From Loripinus fragilis (Eukaryota > Mollusca > Bivalvia > Lucinida > Lucinidae), in the NCBI GenBank assembly GCA_964019695.1, contig OZ026528.1:54900495-54964494 (forward strand): a stretch of 64,000 nt of DNA, written 5' to 3'. The position numbers and the translations under genes are program-made. Shown piece by piece: positions 22,660 through 32,603 of this stretch. The notes beneath the pieces were generated by a model. The model searched no databases and was not told where the DNA came from. It saw only the letters and a list, made by a program, of their open reading frames with translations. The first letter of the stretch is position 1, and every line of letters begins with the position of its first letter.

Positions 22660-25600
22660 GTACATTACTTTAATTATTATTATTACTACTAATATTATAG
22701 GGTAAAGTTGGGTAACTTCGTAAATCAGGTAAATTCGGACAGCGACCTTGTTTGTTTCACATTTTAATTATTGGAGTAAAAAATAGATTAACAAAGCAAA
22801 CAGTGAAAATCCTGATGAGACGGCTCATAAGGAGTCGTCTCATCTGGATTTCCACTGTTTGCAAATGTGTGCCCGACTTTACCCTAATTATTATCATTTT
22901 CAGAGAACAATTTTAAAAGAGAATTAATAAATTAAATCCATATTAAAACATCAGGGAAGCGTTCCATAAGGAGTGCTACAGAGCGCAATGTGCTATGCAA
23001 CGGTATGTTACAAAACACTCGTGGAAAGCGCTTTGTGAGGCCTTTTTGCATGTGCAAAATCTAATGAAACTGCCAGCGTTACACAATGGACTGCTACAAA
23101 AAGCGCCTTCCCAGGGTATAACGTCAAAAAGCGTTACAAGGCACCAGACAAGCGCGCTAGCCTTTATCAACTAGGTCCTGGTAATTTTCATTCATTCATT
23201 TTGACTTTAACAAAAAGACTAATCTTGGCGACTGATTTGTTTTGTCTTCGGAGTTTCCGATCCGGTAAGACGAAAAACAGTCTGCTCAGCTACAGAGTTC
23301 GGATAGAATATTGAATTCCCTTGTAGCAAGTTCATCTATTGTTCTTACCCTGGCTAGAGGGCGAATAAGAAAAAGGCTGGCCTGTGCCTTAGATGTCCCA
23401 GGTTTTCTCGCGTCGATGCCCATATGATAATAGAGGTGCTATAAGTATATTCTGTGTCCGTAAGACTGCTTAAATACGCGAATATACTAAGATTTGTACT
23501 TTAGAGGCCACAGCAGCTGTCGTTGTGCCTCGAAGAGCTGGAACTTCTCATCACCGTGACATCGATATAGTGTTGATATCCTTCAGAAATAGAGAGAATG
23601 TACAAAAAGACAACAGTAGACTTGGTTTTAAAGAGACCAAGTCTGCAACTATGAACATATTTCGATTTTTTTTATTTTCTTTTTTAATCATTTGTAAATA
23701 TAGATTTAAGTTATGTTTTCACAATAAATCTGTTCACTTTAGCTGAAAACTGCATGGAAAAGTAAATTATCTTATAAAAACAGGTGTGTTTTTCTCTTGT
23801 TGGTAATTATTTGCGTCCCTACAATAATTATAGACAGTAAATTTTGACACAAATGCTGTTGTTTTGATACTGATAATTTGTTAAGTTTTACGAAATTGGT
23901 AAAATGTATACTCGAATTTTAGTTTTTTTACTGTGTTCTTGAAAAATAGAAACATTATTTCTAAAATTAAAAGATCAAAAGTTACAGACTATGCAGCTTT
24001 AATGAGTCTGTTCATAAAAAATAATGGAAAGGTCAACAACGCCCACGCCCTATGCCACAAGCTTAATGTTATTCATGCCCAGAGGTTATAAAACTTTTTC
24101 CATGCTCAACTCAGCTGAGCACGAATTTATCCTGCTCATGAATATTAAAATGCCAACAATTGTTGGCATTTTAACATTTATTAGCATGATAAATACATCA
24201 TATGAGAGCTTAAAAGCAAGAACTACCTACCTTTTTCGGTGTTTCAGTTTTCATGAGCAGTTGAAATTTTACGCTCGCTTGAGTTGAGCACGAAAAAAGT
24301 GTATAACCTTGGGGCCTGCTTTCTGTCAGAACCCAATATTCTTGAAATGTTATATTTTCAGTGTTAGTGAGCAGCAATTACTGTGGACTGAGGAATGGTG
24401 CTCGCGTCGATCCAACTCCTTGTGTCCATAATTGCCCTGATGGATATCAAAAAGCTTGTGAACACGGAGGGATATGTACTTGCGGTGAGTATTAGTGAAC
24501 ACAGCTGCTCAGGTGAGCATTAGTGAGCACAGTTGCTCAGGTGAGTATTAGTGAACGCAGTTGCTCAGGTGAGGATTAGTGAACACAGTTGCTCAGGTGA
24601 GTATTAGTGAACACAGTTGCTCAGGTGAGTATTAGTGAACACAGCTGCTCAGGTAAGTATTAGTGAACACATTTGCTCAGGTGAGTATTAGTGAACACAG
24701 TTGCTCAGGTGAGTATTAGTGAACACAGCTGCTCAGGTAAGTATTAGTGAACGCAGTTGCTCAGGTGGGTATTAGTGAGCACAGTTGCTCAGGTGGGTAT
24801 TAGTGAGCACAGTTGCTCAGGTGAGTATTAGTGAACACAGTTGCTCAGGTGAGTATTAGTGAACACAGTTGCTTAGGTAAGTATTAGTGAACACAGCTGC
24901 TAAGGTGAGTATTAGTGAGCACAGTTGCTCAGGTGAGTATTAGTGAACGCAGTTGCTCAGGTGAGTATTAGTGAACACAGTTGCTGAGGTGAGTATTAGT
25001 GAACACAGTTGCTCAGGTTAGTATTAGTGAACACATCTGCTCAGATAAGTATTAGTGAACGCAGTTGCTCAGGTGGTTATTAGTGAGCACAGTTGCTCAG
25101 ATGGGTATTAGTGAGCACAGTTGCTCAGGTGAGTATTAGCGAACACAGTTGCTCAGGTGAGTATTAGTGAACACAGTTGCTCATGCGACGTCATGCTTAT
25201 TACCTTCATTCAATATAACGAAAATATGATGACCTAATGCGACGTCAGGCCTATTTCTTCATGCACCGTCAATTTGACGAAAATAGACCTGATACGACCT
25301 CATGTTTATTACCTTCATGCAACGTCAATTTGACGAAAATATGATGACCTTATGCGACGCCATGCTCATAACCTTCATGCAACGTCAATACAACGAAACT
25401 ATGATAACCTAATACGACGTTATGCGACGTTCTGCGTATTACCGTCATGCAAAGTCAATATGGCGAAAAAACTATAAACTGATTCGACGTTATGCGAATA
25501 ACCTTCATGCAACGTCAATATAATGAAAATATGATGACCTTATGCAACGTTATGCTTATTACCTACATTCAACGTCAATATGACGGAAATATGATGACCT

Positions 25601-28600
25601 TATGCTACATCATTCTCATAACCTTCATGCAACGTCAACATGACGAAAAAATGATAAACTGATGTGACAATATAACGAAAATATGATGACCTTATGCAAC
25701 GTCATGCTTATTACCTTCATGCAACGTCAATATGACGTCATGCTTATTACTTTCATTCAACGTCAATGTGACGAAAATATGACCTAATGCTACACCATGC
25801 TCATAACCTTCATGCAACGTCAATATTACGAAAATATGATAACTTTATGCGACGTCACGCCCATTATCTTCATGCAACGTCAATATAGCGAATTTATGCC
25901 ACGTTATACTTATTACCTTCATGCAACGTCGATTTGTCGAAAAGATGATGGCATTATGCGACGTCATGTTTATACGTTATGCAACGTCAATATAACAAAT
26001 ATATGATGAATTAATTACATTATTTCTTAGGAACCGCTAGTAAGATGCATAGCCACGTGAAATGAACATACATGAAATGTGAAAAGTGTGCAAAATGGAT
26101 ACGTTTACCATAATTGTGCCGTGACATGAGATTTCCAACAATGTGGTATGTGCGACCAGCAAAGCCTCAGATTAGCCTTCGCATACGCGTAGTCTGATCA
26201 GAGCTCTGCTAGTCGCTTGAGTATTTAATGAGAGTAAGCTACTGACTAACTATCATTTGTACATGTAGTTCATAAATAGGCCCTTTTCTCTGAATCCATT
26301 GAGTCCGAAATTTAATTCGAATTAGCGAGTATTTCGAACAATCGGTGTTCGAATTTTCGAGGTTTTACTGCAAGTATTATTTTACACACAAACAGTTTCC
26401 TAATCTTGATCCATGCGATCATGAATATACATGTGCTCATCTGTATATAAAAGGACTTTGAAAACGCATCACCATATTATTTTAGCACGTTTCTTGCAAA
26501 CCGTACATAATATTGAAAAGTTACATGCAAGTTTAAATGTGCAACCCAGAATTGGTATGAATCAGTCGTTAATTTGACTGCACTATCACGCGACGCTGCC
26601 GATGACGTCACATGGGTACGTACATCATCCAGCACCTTTCTGCACTGTCAGTTGAAGTGTTTTTGGTTATTTTTGTGTTTAACTGTGTCGTGTATGATAC
26701 CATATCAGCAATAGAGTTTATAGATTTTTTCTAATTAAAAGTAGTTGATAACTTCAATATTTCGAAAAAAACGCTGTCAAATTTGAACATCAATTTACAG
26801 CTCCTTTTTTTAGTTGCCTTTATGCATGCTTTCATTACTGATATTGACTGCATACACCAAAAATCATGTGAGGAAGACGTTTTGATGTAAATCATGGCAG
26901 AAGATATGCTGTCATTTGATCGAGAACGTCTTAAAATTTACGTTAACGCCACTTGCACAATACAAAATACACGTGATACAAGCGTAATTTATGAATAATC
27001 TGTCATTTGTGTATGCCCTTCGCCTTTTCCAATTAAACCGGACGTAAAAAAATCGAAAATTTGAAAGGCCCAAGATGTTGAATTTTATTACTAGACTATA
27101 GTAATCAGGGTGGGTGGGATATGTCGGTATCTTTAAAGGGATGTAAATTTGAGCATACCGAACTGTGAATCAATTTCGAATCGTTCAATGATGAATGTGC
27201 AGTCGTAAAAGAAGTCCAGGCCGCGAATCTGTTGAGTCAGGAATCAAAACTAACGCGTATTAACTTGCAGCTGAATTGGTGCCCTTCAAAATGGACCACC
27301 CCTGTCTTAAAACGGATACATTTTCAATACCTTAAAGTCAATGTACAACAACGAATTTTCTAGGACACACTACAAGCTGGTCAGGCTATGGTATACAATA
27401 TCAATTATCTCGCTGACATTTTCAGGGTTTGAGGAATAAACGATTTAATCTGTGTGATGCGTTTTCAAAGTCCTTAAGTATATCTAATCCCTTTGTGTTA
27501 ACACAATAAAATAAGTTTAATCTAAACTATGTCCTCTTTTCGAACAGCAAGGACGTGCGCACAGAGACTTGACTGCCGCAACGAGACATGCAACGAGGTT
27601 CATCATCCAATAACAGGACTTACGATGTACCGTGAAGAGGCCCATTGTTTAGACAGCGCCTGTATGTGTGCGCCGTGTAAGTAGACTAGGGTGAGCCAGT
27701 GCATGAGATTTCCAACAATTTGACATTTTGACAAGTATAGATTGGGACGAGTCTCTGCAGCCTCCTTTTAAGCTTAGAAACTCCAAATGATGTTTGGTCA
27801 GTAGCCTTAGACACATAGAATATTCAAGCGACTAGCAAAGGCTCCGATCAGACTGCGCGTATGCGCAGGCTGATCTGAGGCTTTGTTGGTCGCACATACC
27901 ACATTGTTGGAAATCTCATGCCACAACTCATTTCTCGAAGGAGTTGTCCTGTTTATGCGTGAAATCCCCCTAAAAGACATTTGTGAAAAAGTCAAATTTT
28001 CAATCTACGATTTTTGCAAGAAAACCCTGGAGCAGCAATGAACAAAATTATTAAACAAGGTGGCCCTAAGGACCTGGATCGCTAACCTGAATCCTGGCAC
28101 ATGAATATATGGTGTATTGGCCTGTGGATAAGAAGATAATATTCAAAGTTATTTCTATTTTAGCTCCGGTGGCCATGTTTATCAGCCAAGCTGAACTTTT
28201 TGAGAGATTATTTTAAATTTGGACTAGTGCTTCAGGAGATGTCGTTTAAGTACATTATTAATCTAGAGCTCTGGTGACCCACTTATTTGGCCAAGCGAAA
28301 CCATTTGTTCAATTTCCGTAGAGGGCATCATGAAAAACAATTCAGTGAAATTATTTTGAATTTGGACTAGTGATTAAGATGTCGTTTCAAGATATTCCTT
28401 ATCTAGAGCTCTGGAGACCTTTTTTGTTCAGTGGAGCAGAACCATTAGCGCAATTTCGGTAAACGGCATTATGAGGAACAATTCTGAAATTAGAACTGAA
28501 ATTTAAAAGATTTTACAAGATTGCTCAAGTTTTTTATTATTGAATATAATAAACGAATTGAGGAAGAATTAAAATGCGAGGCTTGACGAGCATTTTTTAT

Positions 28601-31001
28601 CACTTTTTCGCAACGAGTATTATAATAAATGAGGCTAGACTATATCATTTGACCTTAAACGCATTTTGTAATCGCGTTTTTGATGTTAAAACGTCTAGAT
28701 TTTGCCATAATTACACGATGTAATTGACGTCAATTTATAACGCTGGTACAAATCAGTAAATCACAAGTGGTATAACGTGTTTATTGCATGTAATTATATC
28801 AATCCCAGACACGACGTCATATGATATTTCTTTTTTTATTATATTTCTTTTGTCATGCCTTTTTCTATTTCTATATTCAGCTAGTGTTTTCCAAGGAGGA
28901 CCGACAGGCGGGTCATCAGGTCCTAGTGGACGCCGATAAGCCCAGATCAGTGACTAAAACACATTGCAGGTACCAAATTATTGTTAATTTTATTCTTAGT
29001 CCCAGGTAGCAACTTTGTCTGTCATGTTGGGATAGGTCTTTTGGTCGAGCCTGAGGTGAGTTCAACAATGCGAGTGCTCGCCGAGCGCTCGTTGATTGGT
29101 ACCTATCTTTATTCATAATGAGTAAAGCCTGGCATCAGTACAACGAGCGCCCGAGAGCGCTCGCATTATTGAACTCGCCTCAGTACTAAGCAGAGGATAG
29201 ATAGTCTTGCTCAAGGACAAAATGCTGTGACTACGGTGTTTAAGCTCTATCATGAAAGTATTGGAAACGTGTAGTGTATAGTAAAACCTGCCTAAAACGG
29301 CCACTCTCAAACATACCAGAAATGGGGTTTCAAGACCATTATCGCTTAATGCAGGTCAAAAGTATTGCAGAATGCTTCCTTTGGAGCATTCGGCAATATT
29401 TTCGACCTTCAATAAACTACCATTTGCCATTTAGATCTCTGTTTTGGCTATTTTTGAGTGGCCGCGTAAGACAGGTTTTACTGTATTTCGATCAACAGCA
29501 CACATGTAAAGAAAGGCACAATTTGGTTTATCTATAACATATACCAGTGATATGGCAAAGGGGTACGTGTATTTAGAGGCAATTTTGGCCCCCCTATGAG
29601 GTCAGAAAATAAAAGTTGCTCTACACAAGTTTCTTGGTATTACTTTATTAGAACAATAGCCAAAATGTAAAAGTCTGGCATTGGTTCGACTTTTACGGTT
29701 GCCATGGTAACAAAAATGGCCGCCAAAATAGGCTGAAAATAGTAAAATGACCATTTTGGAGCAAATTTGAGACATGTAACAGAGGAATTAATATAGAGCA
29801 CAAGCAAATACCAAAAATATATTTTAACAGATGATGAGCATTATTACGCACATAATATATCAAAAGGTTTTTTTGTTATTTGCAGTGGCTCAGTGGTAGA
29901 GTGCTTGACTCGAGACCGAGGGTTCGAGCCTCACCGGCGTCAATGCGTTGTGGTCCTTGAGCAAGACACATTTATCCTAGCTGATTAATGGTTCAACCCA
30001 GGAAGACCCGTCCCTGTTTAACTGAAAGATTGTTGATGGGACGTACAGAATCAAAGCAAACAAACAAAGAAATAACCTGTCAGGTCCTCTAGTGTAGGAT
30101 ATTTTCATAAGCAAACATAGTAGACCCTGATCAGGTAGCTCTTACAAGAGCTGCCTGATCTGGGTCTACCCTGCTTGCAAGAGTGTTAAAAAGTGTCCCT
30201 GAGGTAAAATTTTAATTAATGCTCCGTGCGCATGCGCGTGTGTGTAGTACTTGCCTCGAAATAAATGTCATCTCAGGGAGCGCAGTGGCTCAGTGGTAGA
30301 GTGCTTGACTCGAGACCGAGCCTCACCAGCGTCACTGCGTTGTGGTCCTTGAGCAAGACACATTTATCCTAGCTTAATACTTAGTAATAAATTCATTTTT
30401 TGGAATGTTCATGGAATCATGAATACTTTAGGTCTCTAACAGTTAATACAAAACCCTTGGGACTAGCAAGAGACCCGAAGTATCATTCCATGAATACTTA
30501 GGGTCTCTAGCAAACAAAGTTAACGCGAAGTCTTTAAGGCTTCACTTTCTTTGCAAGAGACCCGAAGTATCCATGATTCCACGAACATTCCAAAAATTGA
30601 ATTAATTTCTTAAATGAACATTCCACAGAAGATATCTATTTATTTAGTATCATAAGGCTTGCTAGACGATTCACGTGAAATGTCAACTAAATCACCATAA
30701 AACTGGCTCTGATGTGCCCTGTTGCAGAAGACTTTTCAAATTGATAAGTCTCATTTGGTAACTTATCTCAGACAGTATATAATTGTTGGGCAAAAATTGG
30801 CCCACCAGCGAAACGCCATTTAAATGCCGTTTTGCTGGCAGGCCAAAGGTGGCCTGCTTTTAAATGGAGTCATACATGTAAGATTTGTGAAAATGTAATT
30901 TTTTGCAAGTTTAGGGCTAACTGCCAGACTTCTTTTTTTCAGATGCGGCCACCCGTTTGAGAAATATGCCTACAAAAAGTCATCTTTTATATGAAAAATG
31001 A
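22617..31001 (+). CDS. Predicted secreted two-module cysteine-rich (defensin-like) peptide, four exons
   Basis: Joining 22617-22659, 24362-24484, 27548-27676 and 30943-31001 gives a 117-residue ORF. Every junction has GT..AG, and all three introns are phase 1. Residues 1-19 are a signal peptide (MKSVLFFALLFVVAVLVSS). Exon 2 holds cysteines 22, 35, 39, 47, 53 and 55, spaced x12, x3, x7, x5, x1, with GIC before the last C. This is the CS-alpha-beta defensin spacing, including C-x3-C, C-x-C and the G-x-C gamma-core. Exon 3 holds cysteines 59, 65, 70, 89, 94 and 96 (x5, x4, x18, x4, x1), again ending C-x-C but not canonical. The tail is short and basic. An antimicrobial or other defence role is an inference from fold; protease-inhibitor or EGF-like modules are alternatives. 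I do not recognise a named family. Confidence 0.72.
22796..22862. mobile_element. Hairpin MITE family C, copy in intron 1
   Basis: GCAAACAGTGAAAATCCTGA...GACGGCTC and its complement form a near-perfect 67-bp foldback. Other copies lie at 30111-30178, 38023-38089, 52568-52631 and 53294-53360. Confidence 0.85.
23505..23555 (+). CDS. Possible optional cassette exon in intron 1
   Basis: After TTTGTACTTTAG, 51 bases (2+48+1) keep phase 1 on both sides and would insert EATAAVVVPRRAGTSHH between the signal peptide and the first cysteine module, including a dibasic RR. The donor (ACC|GTGACA) is weak. The reading frame supports it but nothing else does, so it may be chance. Confidence 0.25.
23642..23998. 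mobile_element. MITE family A copy 2 in intron 1
   Basis: It is flanked by TTAA (23638-23641, 23999-24002). The interior matches copies 1 and 3. The left tip has drifted (AGAGACCAAGTCTGCAACT) while the right tip TATGCAGCT is intact. Confidence 0.82.
24082..24309. mobile_element. Foldback MITE family H in intron 1
   Basis: AGGTTATAAAACTTTTTCCA and TGCTCAACTCA on the left pair with TGAGTTGAGCACGAAAAAAG and TGTATAACCT on the right. The middle holds a perfect 26-bp palindrome (24147-24172) around GCCAACAATTGTTGGC. A half copy lies at about 38918-39010. Confidence 0.78.
24362..24484 (+). CDS. Exon 2: first six-cysteine module
   Basis: The acceptor is TATATTTTCAG|TG and the donor TTGCG|GTGAGT. 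It encodes NYC...PC-VHN-C...AC...GIC-T-C. The donor is the first unit of a 28-bp minisatellite. Confidence 0.78.
24485..25187 (+). repeat. 28-bp minisatellite of splice-donor units in intron 2
   Basis: About 25 tandem copies of GTGAGTATTAGTGAACACAG + YTGCTCAG start exactly at the exon 2/intron 2 border. Each unit begins with a consensus donor (CAG|GTGAGT or GTAAGT) and ends in CAG. Variants include G/A at GAGCAC/GAACAC and GTGGGT. Confidence 0.9.
25188..26025. repeat. ~60-bp tandem array rich in GACGT/ACGTC in intron 2
   Basis: About 14 diverged copies contain TGCGACGTCATGCTTATTAC, CTTCATGCAACGTCAATATG, and ACGAAAATATGATGACCTTA. It follows the 28-bp array with no gap. Many CGTCA/TGACG words resemble CRE half-sites, but this is probably chance repetition. 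Confidence 0.88.
26116..26270. mobile_element. MITE family B, truncated copy in intron 2
   Basis: It starts GTGCCGTGACATGAGATTTC, continues through CGCATACGCGTAGTCTGATC and GCTAGTCGCTTGAGTA, and lacks the right end. Confidence 0.72.
26448..27478. mobile_element. 1.03-kb TIR element family I, intact copy in intron 2
   Basis: The ends AAAGGACTTTGAAAACGCAT and its complement are inverted, flanked by TATA at 26444-26447 and 27479-27482. It aligns in reverse over its full length with the split copy at 42877-45189. It has no transposase ORF, so it is non-autonomous. Confidence 0.88.
27548..27676 (+). CDS. Exon 3: second six-cysteine module
   Basis: The acceptor is TCGAACAG|CA and the donor CCGT|GTAAGT. 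It encodes RTC...DCRNETC...HCLDSACMC. If the donor is not used the frame reads CK and stops at TAG 27682-27684, which would add a 13th, unpaired cysteine. Splicing gives an even number, which favours the fourth exon. Confidence 0.72.
27693..27929. mobile_element. MITE family B, intact copy in intron 3
   Basis: GAGCCAGTGCATGAGATTTC at the left pairs with GAAATCTCATGCCACAACTC at the right; the interior matches the copies at 11179 and 59229 (reverse order). It begins only 16 bases after the exon 3 donor. Confidence 0.82.
28145..28500. repeat. Diverged ~150-bp tandem repeat in intron 3
   Basis: TTTGGACTAGTG, GATGTCGTTT, ATCTAGAGCTCTGG and GGCAT.ATGA..AACAATTC recur two to three times. Confidence 0.65.
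29051..29183. mobile_element. 133-bp hairpin MITE in intron 3
   Basis: CTGAGGTGAGTTCAACAATG and CGAGTGCTCG...GAGCGCTCGTTG pair with CAACGAGCGC...GCGCTCGCATTATTGAACTCGCCTCAG across a short loop. Confidence 0.85.
29883..30065 (+). mobile_element. tRNA-derived SINE in intron 3
   Basis: The A box is in TGGCTCAGTGGTAGAGTG and the B box in GGTTCGAGCCTCACC. These are followed by the family body TGGTCCTTGAGCAAGACACA, GGTTCAACCCAGGAAGAC and GATTGTTGATGGGACGTACA, and an AAAC-rich tail. Confidence 0.88.
30111..30178. mobile_element. Hairpin MITE family C copy in intron 3
   Basis: GCAAACATAGTAGACCCTGA and CAGGTAGCTC pair with GAGCTGCCTGATCTGGGTCT and ACCCTGCTTGC. Confidence 0.82.
30277..30377 (+). mobile_element. 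tRNA-derived SINE, truncated, B box deleted
   Basis: GGGAGCGCAGTGGCTCAGTG starts it. An 8-9 base deletion removes the GGTTCGA of the B box (CCGAG|CCTCACC), and the copy stops after ATTTATCCTAGCTTA. Confidence 0.82.
30390..30609. mobile_element. 220-bp foldback in intron 3
   Basis: TTTTTGGAATGTTCATGGAA and TCATGAATACTTTAGG pair with CCGAAGTATCCATGATTCCA and CGAACATTCCAAAAAT. The middle again carries GACCCGAAGTAT and ATACTTAGGGTC words. It abuts the truncated SINE. Confidence 0.8.
30943..31001 (+). CDS. Exon 4: basic C-terminal tail
   Basis: A strong polypyrimidine tract and CAG (CTTCTTTTTTTCAG) precede it. In phase it encodes YAATRLRNMPTKSHLLYEK and stops at TGA 30999-31001. An AATAAA follows at once. 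Confidence 0.62.
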
Positions 31002-31010
31002 AAAGAAATG

Positions 31011-31016
31011 AATAAA
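31011..31016 (+). terminator. Polyadenylation signal of the cysteine-rich gene
   Basis: AATAAA lies 10 bases after the predicted stop; cleavage would be expected near 31030-31040. Confidence 0.55.
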
Positions 31017-31194
31017 AGGAAAAACCAAAAGACAGGATAGTGTTTCATTGCACCCCCTTTATCTGCATTAGATATCTTACATGAATGTACACGTGTGATT
31101 TTGTTTTTAAACAAGATAAGGAAGAGAGATGAAATGTGAGACTTACCAAGCATTCAATCGCTTTTTGGCAACCGGCTAAGGAACTAGATAATAT

Positions 31195-32603
31195 CTATAC
31201 TACTGAAGGAGCCCTTTGCGCTCAAAAACTGGGAAACGGTATATTTCACCAGCAGTGTTTCTACACCGAGTTATTCAGATATTGCCCTCTTTGATAACTT
31301 GGATCTAACCTTCTTTTACTTTTATTTCGTTTTTGAGGTTTTTGATACAATTAAGTTTAAGATTCCATAATCTCCCATCAATTTTGACAGGGTAACGCCT
31401 TCTTTATCAACTAATGATAATGGACGATATCGATCTATGTTTTCATATTCTCCCAACTTCTACCAAGAAAGGCTGCAACGATTGGTCGTAAGGTGTATTT
31501 CCATATGTCATGCGGTCATACGTCACTTGCAGGGGTCAAAGTTGACACGTGATATGATGGTTATGAAAGCCATGACGGCATCGTGCCGCCGTGTCCGATC
31601 TGCCGCGCCATATATCCGATTTCCCACAGAACAAAGAGGTTCAATTCTCTATTCATTTTTGCTCTATCCTCTGCATAAAATATTTTCTCATTTGCAAAAT
31701 AAAAAGGCACGTAATTATGTTTTTTGTATATAAAATAGATTTCTGGCACGGCAGATCAGGAACGGTCATGGCTTTCATACTCGATAACATTTCTGCGCAT
31801 GTCCACCTATTGGAAGATAATGACCCGATTAAAAAAACAAAGATGGCTGCTGTCAGCTGGGTTTTTCCGCCTGGCTGATTTTCCACAAAAACAACAAGAG
31901 TGTTTCAGCGAAGATCATGACAGGTTTATCTCTGTCGATTCTGTCGGCAGAGAAAAGTCAATCTATACATCTTCCAACTTTTTCAAGTTGTGGTGCTCAT
32001 ATTGGAAGCGGGGATAACTTTTTTTTCTGTTCAAGTTGCAACGACAACAGTGTGCATGCAACGGCCCACTAGAGTCTTTGTTAATCACTCGAAAGATGCA
32101 TTTGTATAGACATTAAGCAGATTTCTGGGCCTATTACTTGACTTTTCAAGTGTTTGAGAGGGGTCTTGAATCTGAACCTGTGGGTAAGGAAATATTGTTG
32201 GGGGGGGGGGGCGCTTAACGAATTCCAAGCTCATTACTTTTATTTCAAAATAAAACATTATCTCTAAGTCTACTACAGCATTTGTATTGACACGGATTTA
32301 GATATGGTGGGGGGTCTGTAAACTTACCGAATCGGACCCAAAATGGCCCAAAAATGTCATATTCTTTGTTGGCCTGAGTGGTTTCTTTTACTAGAAAGGT
32401 GAATATAAATGAATAGTGGTACTTAGTTATTTTGTATGCAATAGAATATATTACCCGGCTGTTGTTGTCTGCTGTGTTGAGTTCCATACTTCCAGATAAA
32501 CAGTGTGGACTAAAAGGCAGTCTTATCTGTGCCTACACTACTTGCCACAGCAGCATTTCAAGTCATCAACAGATGACACAGCAGACGTCTTAAAATTTGC
32601 AAT
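31195..32603. repeat. 1.4-kb tandem duplication, copy 1
   Basis: It runs from TACTGAAGGAGCCCTTTGCG to GACGTCTTAAAATTTGCAAT and is repeated nearly base for base at 32604-33985. It contains an inner inverted pair: TATGAAAGCCATGACGGC (31562) against GTCATGGCTTTCATA (31768). The 60-100 codon ORFs inside are not conserved in frame between copies, so no gene is called. Confidence 0.9.

Noticed and set aside
24485..26025. CRISPR array
   Set aside because: The repeats are contiguous 28-bp and ~60-bp units without unique spacers, in a eukaryotic intron; they are minisatellites.
25188..26025. Array of CRE (TGACGTCA) enhancer sites
   Set aside because: The full palindrome is rarely intact and the words simply follow the 60-bp repeat; no evidence for regulation.
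31437..31878. Coding gene in the 1.4-kb tandem duplication
   Set aside because: The ORFs are not kept in frame between the two otherwise near-identical copies and overlap an internal inverted repeat.
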